DNA of 64,000 bases from Oceanimonas doudoroffii (GCF_002242685.1 NZ_NBIM01000001.1:1-64000); one strand, 5' to 3'; positions 55,235 to 64,000 are shown, counted from the first letter of the stretch. Translations and numbers: made by a program. Notes: generated from the letters alone by a model not told the origin.

Positions 55235-56953
55235 TTGAATAATATCGAACACCTGTTTTTGCTGGCCGGCGCCCTGCTGTGCCTGAGTGTACTGGCCACC
55301 CTGGTGTCGGCGCGCTCGGGCATTCCCATACTGCTTATTTTCTTGCTGATCGGCATGCTGGCCGGTGAGAGCGGTCCCGGTGGCATTCAGTTCGAGAGTT
55401 ATTCCCTGGCCTATTCGGTAGGCAACCTGGCGTTGGCCATTATTCTGCTTGACGGCGGCATGCGCACCCGCATGGATACCTTTCGCGTGGGGCTCAAACC
55501 GGCGCTCAGCCTGGCCACCCTGGGGGTGGTGATCACCAGCGGCATTACCGGCATGCTGGCGGTCTACATTCTGGATCTGGGCTGGCTGCAGGGGTTGCTG
55601 CTGGGGGCCATTGTCGGCTCCACCGACGCCGCGGCGGTATTTTCCCTGCTGGGAGGGCGGGGCATGCAGCTCAACCAGCGGGTCGGCGCTTCCCTGGAAA
55701 TCGAGTCGGGTACCAACGATCCCATGGCCATTTTCCTGACCCTGACCCTGATTGCGCTGATCACCGGCGAGATGGACAGCACCGGCGATGCCCTGTTGTT
55801 TCTGCTGAGCCAGTTCGGCGTGGGCACCCTGGCGGGGCTGTCGGGGGGCTGGCTGCTGGTGCAGCTGATTCGCCGCATTCACCTGGTCTCCGGGTTGTAT
55901 CCACTGCTGGTGGCCGGCTTTGGCCTGGCCCTGTTTGCGTTGACCGCGGTGCTGGAAGGCAGCGGTTTTCTGGCGGTGTACCTGGCCGGGCTGGTGCTGG
56001 GCAACTCCCGGCTGCGTAACCTGGAGTCGATTCTGCCGATGTTCGATGGCCTGGCCTGGCTCAGTCAGATTGGCCTGTTCCTGATCCTGGGGCTGCTGGT
56101 GTCCCCCGCCGACATGTGGGCCATGGCGCTGCCCGCCAGCCTGATCGCCCTGGCCATGATCTTTATTGCCCGGCCGCTGGCGGTGCTGGCCTCGCTGTTG
56201 CCGTTTTTCCGCTTTAACGCACGGGAGCTGGGATTTATTTCCTGGGTGGGGTTGCGCGGCGCCGTGCCCATTGTGCTGGCCATTTTTCCGCTGATGGCGG
56301 GCATCGAAGAAGGCAACATACTGTTCAATGTGGCCTTTTTCGTGGTGTTGATCTCCCTGCTGGTGCAGGGCTCCAGCCTGCCGCCGGTGGCCCGCTGGCT
56401 GAGTGTGGAAGTGCCCCCCGAGCCGGCGCCCCGGCGGCGCTCCATGCTGGGCATTTTCAAGGAAAACGACTTCGAGATGTTCCTGTACCGTGTCGACAGC
56501 CAGTCCCTGGACGGCGTGGTGGTTCGCCAGCTGACCTTTCCGCCCCACTGCCGGGTGGCGGCGGTGTTTCGAGGAGAGCACCTGCTGCCGGCTTCGGGCA
56601 GCACTCGGCTGGCGATGAATGACATGCTCTGTGTGATCGGCCGCAGCACCCACCTGAAAACCCTCAACAACATGTTTGGCGGCGATCTGGAAACGGCGCG
56701 GGAGAAGGCCAGGGCCTTCTTTGGCGACTTTATTCTCGCCGCCGACGCCCGCATGGGCGATGTGGCACTGATGTACGGCGTGGACGTGGCAGAAGACGAG
56801 CTGGAACTGACCCTGGGCGACTTCGTGCTGGCCCACAGCAGTGGCCACCCCGTGGTGGGGGATCACTTCGTGCGTTACGGCATGGTCTGGACGGTGGCGG
56901 ACGTGGACGGCGACCGTGTACTCAAGGTGGGTCTGCGCGAACGGGAACTCTGA
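55235..56953 (+). CDS. nhaP2: K+/H+ antiporter NhaP2 (CvrA)
   Basis: CPA1-type cation/proton antiporter of 572 residues: 12 or 13 helices (to about 390), then a cytosolic TrkA_C-like domain (about 405-485) and a CorC-like transporter-associated domain (about 490-570), the layout of Vibrio NhaP2. The ion-site stretch GSTDAAAVFSLLGGRG and SGTNDPMAIFL are present. It removes K+ in exchange for protons. It begins with a TTG at 55235; no ATG fits, and only a weak GGAA site precedes it. The upstream 96 bases are unusually A/T-rich. Confidence 0.92.
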   Translation: MNNIEHLFLLAGALLCLSVLATLVSARSGIPILLIFLLIGMLAGESGPGGIQFESYSLAYSVGNLALAIILLDGGMRTRMDTFRVGLKPALSLATLGVVITSGITGMLAVYILDLGWLQGLLLGAIVGSTDAAAVFSLLGGRGMQLNQRVGASLEIESGTNDPMAIFLTLTLIALITGEMDSTGDALLFLLSQFGVGTLAGLSGGWLLVQLIRRIHLVSGLYPLLVAGFGLALFALTAVLEGSGFLAVYLAGLVLGNSRLRNLESILPMFDGLAWLSQIGLFLILGLLVSPADMWAMALPASLIALAMIFIARPLAVLASLLPFFRFNARELGFISWVGLRGAVPIVLAIFPLMAGIEEGNILFNVAFFVVLISLLVQGSSLPPVARWLSVEVPPEPAPRRRSMLGIFKENDFEMFLYRVDSQSLDGVVVRQLTFPPHCRVAAVFRGEHLLPASGSTRLAMNDMLCVIGRSTHLKTLNNMFGGDLETAREKARAFFGDFILAADARMGDVALMYGVDVAEDELELTLGDFVLAHSSGHPVVGDHFVRYGMVWTVADVDGDRVLKVGLREREL

Positions 56954-56969
56954 GCCTCAGCCGGCCTGC

Positions 56970-57359
56970 TTATCGGGCCGGCAGGGTGTGACCGGCGGGT
57001 TGCAGCCGGGGCGAAGGGGCGGGCGGCGCCGAGCCCCGCAGTGCACTCAGGCTGCCAAAGTCCTCTACCCTGTGGTAGCCCAGTGCCTGCAGGGCTTCCA
57101 TGGCCATGCGCGAACGCCGGCCATCCTGACCGTAAAGGTTGATGCGGGTCTCGCGGTTGGGAAAGCGTTCGGTCACCCCCCGGGCGATGTGGGTGTGGGG
57201 AATGAGCACCGCCCCCGGCAAGTGATCCTGCTGATATTCCTCGGCGCTGCGTACATCTACCCAGACCGGACCTCGCCTGTTCGCGTCCTCAGAGACCGGC
57301 TCGGCGGCCATCAGCGGCGTGGTCAGGGTCAGCAGCAGGGGAAGGAGGCGGGCATTCAT
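56970..57359 (-). CDS. exported rhodanese-like protein without the catalytic cysteine
   Basis: A 129-residue protein with a signal peptide (cleavage near MAA, residue 19) and a rhodanese domain (about 28-95: VWVDVRSAEEYQQDHLPGA). The active-site loop reads Y-G-Q-D-G-R-R-S at 76-83, so glycine 77 replaces the cysteine that carries the sulfane sulfur. Sulfurtransferase activity is therefore unlikely; a binding role is possible. The C terminus is Pro-rich. Convergent with nhaP2, 16 bases apart. Confidence 0.85.
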   Translation of the reverse strand: MNARLLPLLLTLTTPLMAAEPVSEDANRRGPVWVDVRSAEEYQQDHLPGAVLIPHTHIARGVTERFPNRETRINLYGQDGRRSRMAMEALQALGYHRVEDFGSLSALRGSAPPAPSPRLQPAGHTLPAR

Positions 57360-57463
57360 GAAGACTTAACCTGTTCAGTGATGTTCGCCCCCAGTGTAAA
57401 ACAGAACCTGTGGTGGCCAAGGAACGAACGGTCACCGGCCGACAGAAACCGGCACAGCAATGC

Positions 57464-57492
57464 AAAAACGGAGCCACAAGGCTCCGTTTTTT
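57464..57492 (-). terminator. rho-independent terminator of ytoQ
   Basis: The stem AAAAACGGAGCC / GGCTCCGTTTTT with an ACAA loop. In the minus direction it ends in a T run, just after the ytoQ stop. Confidence 0.9.
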
Positions 57493-57515
57493 AAGGCTTA
57501 ATGGGGTGTGTCGGT

Positions 57516-57965
57516 TCAGGACATCAGGTAGGCCAGGATCTCCACCACCTGTTCCGGGTGACGGCAGGTGGCCTTGGCGGCTTCGTCCACTTCCTTCAGC
57601 GGGTGATCGTGCTCGGCGTCGTGCAGGGTGATGATGGGCACACCGGATGCCACGGCAAAGCCGGCGTCAAAGGCGGCATTCCATTGCTTGTATTTGGGGC
57701 CGAAACGCACCACCACCAAATCCGCTTCGCGAATGTGGGTGGAGGTACGAATGCTGTTAATGCCGGAGGCTTTGCGGTCACGCCAGAAGTTGTCTTCCTC
57801 GCTGCCCAGAATGTTCACGCCCACCATGTCGCTGGCGTCGTGATCGGTCACGGCGGAGCTGAAGCGTACCTTCAGGCCCTTGGCTTCACAGCCGGCGATG
57901 ATTTGCTCGCGCCAGTCGGTGTGGATTTCGCCGGAGAGGTAGACGTTCCAGATCTTGTCGCTCAT
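57516..57965 (-). CDS. YtoQ family protein
   Basis: A 149-residue cytosolic protein matching the YtoQ family (nucleoside 2-deoxyribosyltransferase-like fold): it begins WNVYLSGEIHTDWREQI and contains SIRTSTHIREADLVVVRFGPKYKQWNAAFDAG. The catalytic activity of this family is not established. It is monocistronic with its own terminator. Confidence 0.88.
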   Translation of the reverse strand: MSDKIWNVYLSGEIHTDWREQIIAGCEAKGLKVRFSSAVTDHDASDMVGVNILGSEEDNFWRDRKASGINSIRTSTHIREADLVVVRFGPKYKQWNAAFDAGFAVASGVPIITLHDAEHDHPLKEVDEAAKATCRHPEQVVEILAYLMS

Positions 57966-58041
57966 ATTGCTTCCTTATTGTTCACAAAAGTAACTTAAAT
58001 AAAGTACAGTTGTTACAGGTTACCCCATTTCGGCGGCAAAA

Positions 58042-59151
58042 TCAGCCCTTGGCTGCGGCCGGCACCAGCTTGAGCAAACGGCCGTCGGGCGCGTCGGTCA
58101 GCACCAGAATACCGCCGTCGGTGGCCTGGGCCAGGGCGCGAATACGCCAATCCCGCTCCTGCAGCAGATGGTGCTCGCTCATCACCCGCTCACCTTTCAG
58201 TGCCAGCCGCACCAAACGGCGCTTGGCCAGGGCGCCCACAAACAGATTGCCGCGCCAGCCGGGAAAGGCGTCACCGGTGTAAAACAGCATGCCCGAAGGC
58301 GCGATGGAGGGTACCCACACCCAGAGCGGGTCTTCCATGCCCGCCTTGCGGTTGCCTTCGCCGATAACGCCGCCGCCGTATTCCTCGCCAAAGGTCACCA
58401 CCGGCCAGCCATAGTTGGCGCCCCTGCGAATGCGGTTGACCTCGTCGCCCCCCTGGGGGCCGTGTTCATTAATCCACAGTACCCCGGTGCCGGGATGGAT
58501 GGCGGCACCCTGCACATTGCGATGGCCCAGGCTCCAGATTTCGGGCAGGGCACCGGGCCTGTTCACAAAGGGATTGTCGGCGGGCACGCCGCCGTCGTCG
58601 TGCAGGCGAATGATCTTGCCGAGGTGATTGTCCAGCCGCTGTGCCTGATGCCGGCTGTGGTAGCGGTCGCCGGTGGTGATAAACAGAAAGCCGTCGGCAT
58701 CAAAGGCCAGCCGGGAGCCAAAATGGGCGCGGCCGTGGGTTTTGGGGTGCTGCACAAACACCAGCTCAACGTCTTTAAGCCCGTCAGCCGTCAGTCTGGC
58801 CCGGGCCACGGCGGTGCCGGCCCCACCCGGGCCGGGCTGGCTGAAACTGAAATAGAGCCACCCGTTGCGTTCAAAGTCGGGGTGCAGGGCCAGATCGAGC
58901 AGCCCGCCCTGGCCGCCGGCGGCGATGGGCGGCAGGCCGGACAGACTGTGCCGTTCGCCGTCGGGTCCAAGCCGCAACAGCTGGCCCCGGCGCTCGCTGA
59001 CCAGCAGGCGGCCGTCGGGCAGCTCCACCAGCCCCCAGGGATGATGCAGGCCGGTGGCCAGGGTCTGTACGGTGTAGTCTGCTACTGCCAGGGGGGCGGC
59101 CAGCAGCCACAGCAGCAGTGCCGTCAGCCACTTACCATTCGGGTTCGGCAT
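58042..59151 (-). CDS. PQQ-dependent sugar dehydrogenase family protein (YliI-like)
   Basis: A 369-residue exported protein with a signal peptide (cleavage near AVA, residue 24) and a six-bladed beta-propeller of the soluble glucose dehydrogenase/YliI type. Typical stretches are LHHPWGLVELPDGRLLVSERRG at the start, GGLLDLALHPDF and WSLGHRNVQGAAIHPGTGVLW. PQQ and calcium binding are expected from the family; the sugar substrate is unknown. The start at 59151 overlaps the end of the upstream gene by 20 bases; an ATG three codons earlier is also possible. Confidence 0.88.
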   Translation of the reverse strand: MPNPNGKWLTALLLWLLAAPLAVADYTVQTLATGLHHPWGLVELPDGRLLVSERRGQLLRLGPDGERHSLSGLPPIAAGGQGGLLDLALHPDFERNGWLYFSFSQPGPGGAGTAVARARLTADGLKDVELVFVQHPKTHGRAHFGSRLAFDADGFLFITTGDRYHSRHQAQRLDNHLGKIIRLHDDGGVPADNPFVNRPGALPEIWSLGHRNVQGAAIHPGTGVLWINEHGPQGGDEVNRIRRGANYGWPVVTFGEEYGGGVIGEGNRKAGMEDPLWVWVPSIAPSGMLFYTGDAFPGWRGNLFVGALAKRRLVRLALKGERVMSEHHLLQERDWRIRALAQATDGGILVLTDAPDGRLLKLVPAAAKG

Positions 59152-59566
59152 GGGGGTCATAGCCTTCGTATTGCACCGGACGAGTGCCGCTTTCACCACT
59201 GACGCGAGGGTAAGGCGCATCGGGGCCGGCGTCTTTCGGGCGCTTGCGGGATTTGCCCACCTGAAAAATCCAGTCGTCACCAAAGTCGAACCAGTAGAAC
59301 AGTTTTTTGCCGGCGGGCAGCGGAAAGAGCGAGGCAATGCTGGCGCCGTGGGAGAATTCTTCGCCATCGAACAGCTGGCGCTCGGCGCCCTGCGTCTTGC
59401 GGGAAATAAAAAAGGCATAGAGGTGATCGTTGTCAAAGTGTACCGCCTGCTGAATGGCGAGATGCAGATCATGCAGCGAGGCCTGATCATCAATGTCCAG
59501 TTCGCAGCCCCAGTCGTGATGGGCATACATGCCGGACTCCAGCCGGACCGAAAGGGTAATGAGCAT
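59132..59566 (-). CDS. plasmid pRiA4b ORF-3 family protein
   Basis: A 144-residue protein of the PRiA4_ORF3 family: LITLSVRLESGMYAH start, the FDNDHLYAFFI segment and the KKLFYWFDFGDDWIFQVG core. Despite the name, the family is widespread on chromosomes and no mobile element is visible here. Function unknown. It overlaps the start of the dehydrogenase gene, so the two may be co-transcribed. Confidence 0.85.
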   Translation of the reverse strand: MLITLSVRLESGMYAHHDWGCELDIDDQASLHDLHLAIQQAVHFDNDHLYAFFISRKTQGAERQLFDGEEFSHGASIASLFPLPAGKKLFYWFDFGDDWIFQVGKSRKRPKDAGPDAPYPRVSGESGTRPVQYEGYDPHAEPEW

Positions 59567-59756
59567 GGGCCGCTCCTCGGGTTAACAACCTATCATCAGA
59601 ATAGTCGTTGATGGCCGGGCCGGGCTCGGCCATCAAGGGTGAACGCTATGATTAAAAAATGGACAGATTAGGTGCCGAATGGCAATGTCATTATGCCAAT
59701 ACGGTCAAAATGGTACATGCTGACAGCAACGGAAAATCGACGACAAGGATGTGAAT

Positions 59757-60776
59757 ATGCCGGCTCAACGACGGGGTAACCCGCTTATTGCACTGCTATT
59801 GCTTGCCTTTATGCTGACCGGCCTGTCGGCTCGGGCCGAGACCCTGCCCCAGGTGATGAATCATGGTGACATTCGGTGCGGGGTCTTTCCCGATGATCCC
59901 GGACGCAGCGCCATTGACGAAAACGGCGTCTGGCGCGGTTTTTATGTCGACTTTTGCCGAGCCACCGCCGCCGCCCTGTTTGGCGACCCAACCCGAGTGC
60001 AGTTTGTGGAGGTGGATGCCACCAGCCGTTTTTCCACCCTGGAACACAGGCGCAGCGATGTGGTGATGTACAGCGCCACCTGGACCCTGGGGCGGGAAGA
60101 TCATTACCGGGTGGCCTTTCCCGCCATCTATCTCTTTGACGGCCAGGGGCTGATGGTGCGACGGGGCTCGGGCATCACCGCGCTGGCGGATCTTCAGGGC
60201 AAAACCATTTGCGTGACCGAAAACACCACTACCCATAGCCACCTGCTCAGCCTGATGGAACGGGATCAGATCCATGCCCAGGTGCTATTTTCCAATGGCG
60301 ACAGTTTTTTTCGGGGGCACTGTGACGCCTACACCGCCGACCGCATCAACCTGGCCATCAACCGGGCGCACCGGGCCGACAACCCCGATGAGTATTACAT
60401 TTTACCCGAACTGCTCTCTCGGGAGCCCATCAGCCCCATGGTCAGAAATGATGATGACCGCTGGGTGCGGGTGATCCGCTCCGTGGTGCACGCGCTGATC
60501 CTGGCCGATGACAAGGGCATCACCCAGGCCAGTGTGGAGGCGGTGCGCCGCCAGAGCACCGACACCGAAGTGCAGAACCTGCTGGGAGTGAGCGGCAATG
60601 TAGGGGAGAGGCTGGGGTTGCCCGCCGACTGGGCTTACCAGGCCATTCGCAGTGTGGGTAATTACAGTGAAATTTATCAGCGCCACTTCGGGCCGGGCAC
60701 GCCGGTCAACGTGGCACCGGGACTGAACCAGCCCTGGTCCAGAGGGGGGCTGCTGTATGCGCCCCTGTTTCGGTAA
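59757..60776 (+). CDS. orphan amino-acid ABC-type substrate-binding protein (AapJ-like)
   Basis: A 339-residue periplasmic binding protein with a signal peptide (cleavage near ARA, residue 26) and the family 3 solute-binding fold: GDIRCGVFPDDPGRSAIDENG at the start and LADLQGKTICVTENTTTHSH in the second domain. It is like AapJ/BztA general amino-acid receptors. No permease or ATPase gene is near; instead a membrane diguanylate cyclase follows after 12 bases. It may thus work as a receptor. The start at 59757 has AAGGA 7 bases upstream; the GTG at 59751 is too close. Confidence 0.9.
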   Translation: MPAQRRGNPLIALLLLAFMLTGLSARAETLPQVMNHGDIRCGVFPDDPGRSAIDENGVWRGFYVDFCRATAAALFGDPTRVQFVEVDATSRFSTLEHRRSDVVMYSATWTLGREDHYRVAFPAIYLFDGQGLMVRRGSGITALADLQGKTICVTENTTTHSHLLSLMERDQIHAQVLFSNGDSFFRGHCDAYTADRINLAINRAHRADNPDEYYILPELLSREPISPMVRNDDDRWVRVIRSVVHALILADDKGITQASVEAVRRQSTDTEVQNLLGVSGNVGERLGLPADWAYQAIRSVGNYSEIYQRHFGPGTPVNVAPGLNQPWSRGGLLYAPLFR

Positions 60777-60788
60777 GCGGCCGCCCCC

Positions 60789-62468
60789 GTGAGCCGGACT
60801 CGAAAGGGCAGGGTGCACCAGAGCCTGGGGCGGCGCCTCAGCCTGGTGATCATGCTGGTCTTCAGCCTTTATCTGTTGTCGGCGTCGCTGTTTGCCTATG
60901 TGATCTATCACCAGTACACCGTACTGGTGGGAACCCTGGGCAGCCATTTCGAACGCGCCATGATCGCCGCCGAGCTGACCCGGGATGCGGAGTCCATCGC
61001 CGCCGAGGTCTATGAGCTGCTGGTGGGCAATGACAGATCCATCAGTGCCGGCAACCGCCGGGTGGATAACCTGGCCCAGATTTACCAGGCCACCCGCAAA
61101 CGGTTGGAACCGTTGTCTGAGGCCGATACCCAGGCCCTGGATCGCTGGCAGACGCCGTTTTTCAGCAGCCTGGATCGCCTCAACGAGCGCCTGCGCGCCG
61201 AGCAGGAGCTGCAGGCGACCCAGTTTCAGCGGGTGGACATGCTGTTCCTGTTGCTGCAGCGGGTGTCGACGCTGGAGCAGGGCGAGGCCTTGCCGGGGGC
61301 AGAGCGGCGTTTTGTCGGCCAGGCCCTGGCGGGGCTGGGTTACGCCGCCGCCGCCCTCAGTGCCGAGCGTCCCGGCCATATCGCCCGGCTGACCCGCTAT
61401 TGCCGTCAGCAAATGCAGGAAATGATGGCATTGCCACTCACCCATCCCGACTTTATTACCCTGCGGGAGCAGCTCGCCCAGGAGCTGCCGGACGTCTTTG
61501 CCAGCCGTTCACCGCTGCTGCGCCATGGCCGCGCCACCCTGGCCACGGCGCGACAAACTCGCGTGCTGGCGCAGAAGCTCACCAGCGCCACCTTTGGTTA
61601 TCACCAGCGGCTCAAAGTATCGGCCGGGGAGGCCCTGCAGCAACAAAAGGCACTGATGCACCGTTCCCTGGCGGGGCTGTTGTCCGCGTCACTGGTGCTG
61701 GTGCTGATCACCCTGGGGGCCCTGTTTTACATTCGCCGGGTCATTATTCAGCGCATCAATCGTCTCAGCCGGGCCATGCAGGCCCACTGGCAGGGGGAGG
61801 GGCCGCCCATTCCCATCGACGGCGATGATGAAATCAGCCGTATGGGAGGGACTTTTGAGGCCTTTGTGCGGGCCCGGCAAAGTGCGGAGCAAAAACTGGC
61901 CCTGGCCAACCGTGAACTGCAACAGATGAACCTGTCGCTGCATCGCCTGAGCGAGTTGGACGAGCTCACCCAGATTGCCAACCGGCGCTGTTTTGACCGG
62001 CATTTTCAGGCCGAATGGCGGCGGGCCCAGCGCGAGAAGCGCTCGCTGGCATTGATCATGGGGGATGTGGACGACTTCAAGCGATACAACGATGAATACG
62101 GTCATCAGTGCGGCGACGAGTGCCTGCACCGGGTGGCCCAGGCGCTGGCCGGGCGGCTGCACCGGGAAGGCGACATGGTGGCCCGCTATGGCGGCGAGGA
62201 GTTTATTGTCTTGCTGCCGGGGCTGAGCAGGGAGCAGGCCCGGCAGGTGGCCGAACAGTTACTGACGACGGTGCGGGAGCTGAATATTCCCCACCGGCAG
62301 TCGGTGCATGGCCGGGTGACCCTGAGCCTGGGCGTGGCGGCCTGTGTGCCACGCCCGGATGCGCGCTTTGAAACCCTGGTGGGGGAGGCGGATCGGGCGC
62401 TGTATCGGGCCAAGGAGCAGGGGCGCAACCGGCTCAGCGTGCGGCCGCATGACGACGCGGCCGGCTGA
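60789..62468 (+). CDS. membrane diguanylate cyclase (periplasmic sensor, HAMP, GGDEF)
   Basis: A 559-residue protein: helix 1 (about 18-40), a large helical periplasmic region (41-294), helix 2 (295-316), HAMP (about 317-370), then a GGDEF domain. The active-site motif is GGEEF at 468-472 and the inhibitory site RxxD is present as Arg459-Asp462, five residues upstream, so it should make c-di-GMP with feedback control. It starts at GTG, 12 bases after the binding-protein gene. The periplasmic region may read the state of that protein, as MbaA reads NspS in Vibrio (inference). Confidence 0.9.
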   Translation: MSRTRKGRVHQSLGRRLSLVIMLVFSLYLLSASLFAYVIYHQYTVLVGTLGSHFERAMIAAELTRDAESIAAEVYELLVGNDRSISAGNRRVDNLAQIYQATRKRLEPLSEADTQALDRWQTPFFSSLDRLNERLRAEQELQATQFQRVDMLFLLLQRVSTLEQGEALPGAERRFVGQALAGLGYAAAALSAERPGHIARLTRYCRQQMQEMMALPLTHPDFITLREQLAQELPDVFASRSPLLRHGRATLATARQTRVLAQKLTSATFGYHQRLKVSAGEALQQQKALMHRSLAGLLSASLVLVLITLGALFYIRRVIIQRINRLSRAMQAHWQGEGPPIPIDGDDEISRMGGTFEAFVRARQSAEQKLALANRELQQMNLSLHRLSELDELTQIANRRCFDRHFQAEWRRAQREKRSLALIMGDVDDFKRYNDEYGHQCGDECLHRVAQALAGRLHREGDMVARYGGEEFIVLLPGLSREQARQVAEQLLTTVRELNIPHRQSVHGRVTLSLGVAACVPRPDARFETLVGEADRALYRAKEQGRNRLSVRPHDDAAG

Positions 62469-62481
62469 CCGGCCCCGAGGT

Positions 62482-63984
62482 TCAGGCCGGCTGGGCCTGC
62501 AGCTGCCGCTGGCGCCGGGCCAGCAGGGTCACCAGCAGCAGCTGAACGACAATGGCTCCGGCGAGGATCAGCGGGCTGGCACTGAACCCGGCGAGCACGA
62601 AGCCGCTCAGGGCAATGCCGCCGTTGAGCAGGGCGTAGGGCAGCTGGGTGCGGAAGTGTTCAAACTGATCACAGCCCGAGCCGGTGGACGACAATATGGT
62701 GGTTTCCGAAATCGGCGAGCAGTGATCGCCAAACAGGCCCCCCGACAGCACGGCACCGATGCAGGCATAGAGCGGCGCGTCGATGGCGATGGCGGTGGGA
62801 ATCACCAGCGGCAGCATGATGGCGAAGGTGCCCCAGGACGAGCCGGTGGCAAAGGAGATGATGGCCGACAGCAAAAATGCCACCGCCGGCACCAGCCAGG
62901 CAGGGAAACCGGCCTGGGCCTGCTCGGCGATGTAGGCGGCGGCGCCCAGTTCCTTGCCTACGCTGCTCAGGGTCCAGGCCAGGATAAGCACAATGGCCAC
63001 CTGCATCATGTTGCCCATGCCCTTGAGGTAGACGGCAATGCCATCGCTGACCCGGCGCACGCCATGCACTGCCATCAGCACGATCAGGGTGGCGGCGGCG
63101 GAGAAGTAGGCGGTGGACAGGGCGGCACGGAATACCGATCCCGATATCTTTTCAAAGGGAAAGCCGAGCGGCCCCAGCATGGCCAGCAACACCGCCCCCA
63201 TTACCAGCAGCGGCGCCCAGACAAAGCTGGCGCGGGCATTGTCGTGGGTAAAGGGCTGCAGTTCATGCAGGGGGCCGGCGGCAATTTCCCCGCGCAGGGC
63301 GGCGCGCTCGGCCTCGGCCATGGGGCCGAAGTCCAGCTTTCTCAGCGCGATCAGCGGCACCAGGGTGACCGCCAGCACGGCGTAAAACTGAAACGGTATG
63401 GCGGCAATAAAGGCCTGCCAGTCGCTCAGATCCAGCTCAAGGGCGGTAAATTCCTTTTGCAGCAGGCCCATGATGTATACGCCCCAGCCGATAAAAGGCA
63501 CCAGTATGGCCACCGGCGAGGCGGTGGAGTCGATGATAAAGGCCAGCTTCTGGCGGGACACCTTCAGCTTGTCAAACAACGGCCGGAATACCGGGCCGAC
63601 GATCAGCGGCGTGCCCAGATCCGAGAAAAAGATAACGATGCCGCCCAGCCAGGCGGACAACTGGGCCCGGCACTTGCTGCTGACCCAGTGGGTAACCCGG
63701 CGGGCAAAGGCCTGGCCGCCGCCGGACTGTTCCATCAGCGCCACAAAGCCGCCGATAAACACCAGCAGTACCAGCACGCCGGCGTTATAACTGTCGGTAA
63801 GCTGGGCCACCAGGTGATCCTTGACCAGAATGCCAAAGGTATCGAGGGGATGCAGCCAGTCGTTGAGCATGAGCACGCCGCTGAGCACGCCGGCAAACAG
63901 GCCGATAACCACGTTACGGGTGGTGAGCGAGAGCAGCAGGGTCAGAAAAATGGGGATCAGCGAACTGATATGCGGACTTTCCAT
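62482..63984 (-). CDS. Na+/H+ antiporter NhaC family protein
   Basis: A 500-residue inner-membrane antiporter with 11 to 12 helices of the NhaC family. Typical regions: SDLGTPLIVGPVFRP, IDSTASPVAILVPFIGWGVYI, SFATGSSWGTFAIMLP and SGGLFGDHCSPISETTILSSTGSGCDQ. It exchanges Na+ (or links Na+ to another ion) for protons; some members carry organic acids such as malate and lactate. AGGA precedes the ATG. Convergent with the cyclase gene, 13 bases apart. Confidence 0.92.
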   Translation of the reverse strand: MESPHISSLIPIFLTLLLSLTTRNVVIGLFAGVLSGVLMLNDWLHPLDTFGILVKDHLVAQLTDSYNAGVLVLLVFIGGFVALMEQSGGGQAFARRVTHWVSSKCRAQLSAWLGGIVIFFSDLGTPLIVGPVFRPLFDKLKVSRQKLAFIIDSTASPVAILVPFIGWGVYIMGLLQKEFTALELDLSDWQAFIAAIPFQFYAVLAVTLVPLIALRKLDFGPMAEAERAALRGEIAAGPLHELQPFTHDNARASFVWAPLLVMGAVLLAMLGPLGFPFEKISGSVFRAALSTAYFSAAATLIVLMAVHGVRRVSDGIAVYLKGMGNMMQVAIVLILAWTLSSVGKELGAAAYIAEQAQAGFPAWLVPAVAFLLSAIISFATGSSWGTFAIMLPLVIPTAIAIDAPLYACIGAVLSGGLFGDHCSPISETTILSSTGSGCDQFEHFRTQLPYALLNGGIALSGFVLAGFSASPLILAGAIVVQLLLVTLLARRQRQLQAQPA

Positions 63985-64000
63985 TGAAGCGGGTTCCTGT

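Noticed and set aside
59132..59566. The pRiA4b ORF-3 family gene as a sign of an integrated plasmid or transposon
   Set aside because: The name is historical. No transposase, integrase, terminal repeats or composition shift accompany it.

Overview
The window is about 64 kb of a single, gene-dense, high-GC (roughly 60 %) bacterial chromosome. It looks like a gammaproteobacterium, probably a marine or estuarine member of Aeromonadales close to Oceanimonas, Oceanisphaera or Zobellella. This placement is inference. It rests on E. coli-like neighbourhoods (dapB-carA-carB, ydjA/sppA/ansA, ychJ-purU, purE-purK), E. coli-like tRNAs, sodium-coupled transporters (SSS symporter, NptA, SbtA-type, NhaC, NhaP2) and Vibrio/Shewanella/Aeromonas-type accessory families. 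I saw no prophage, integron, IS transposase or CRISPR array.

Layout. 1-5.4 kb: a Lys-Val-Lys tRNA cluster, nadA, gapA, a lipoprotein and a second, N-terminally extended GAPDH. 5.5-14.7 kb: a heptanucleotide tandem repeat, then two pairs of TTGTACAA-type boxes in front of an 11-gene, tightly overlapping operon: DUF523-DUF1722, MerR, photolyase, NTF2-like, SDR, FAD oxidoreductase, DUF1365, CFA-type methyltransferase, DUF2878, chalcone-isomerase-like, DUF3833. This is the most interesting system here, a likely light or photo-oxidative stress response that repairs DNA and remodels membrane lipids. 14.9-27.7 kb: mostly housekeeping (yfbR, purU, ychJ, an OmpA-family porin, an M48 lipoprotein protease, nagK, fklB, dapB, carAB, a cold-shock protein with a long leader). 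27.8-37.3 kb: ansA-sppA facing ydjA, mobA, an MFS carrier, a periplasmic ATP-dependent DNA ligase, an NRDE protein and a divergent LysR/SbtA-type pair. 37.5-45.7 kb: an SSS symporter with a 43-residue partner, purEK and an RND efflux pair. 45.7-57.4 kb: REP palindromes, a cysteine enzyme with a divergent Lrp-type regulator, a tandem glycine riboswitch on a TRIC/glycine transporter gene, AraC, a bile-acid-type symporter, a methyltransferase, NptA, BON and DUF1328 envelope proteins, a metallopeptidase-like/macrodomain pair, NhaP2 and a rhodanese without its cysteine. 57.5-64 kb: ytoQ, a PQQ-type dehydrogenase, a pRiA4b ORF-3 protein, an orphan amino-acid-binding protein coupled to a diguanylate cyclase, and NhaC.

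Three gaps between convergent genes (14.7, 37.3 and 45.7 kb) carry palindromic repeats, two of them copies of one element. Most other convergent or operon ends carry clear rho-independent hairpins. Start codons were moved from the longest reading frame wherever a Shine-Dalgarno sequence, signal peptide or family N terminus pointed to an internal start, including rare TTG starts for carA, the NRDE gene and nhaP2.
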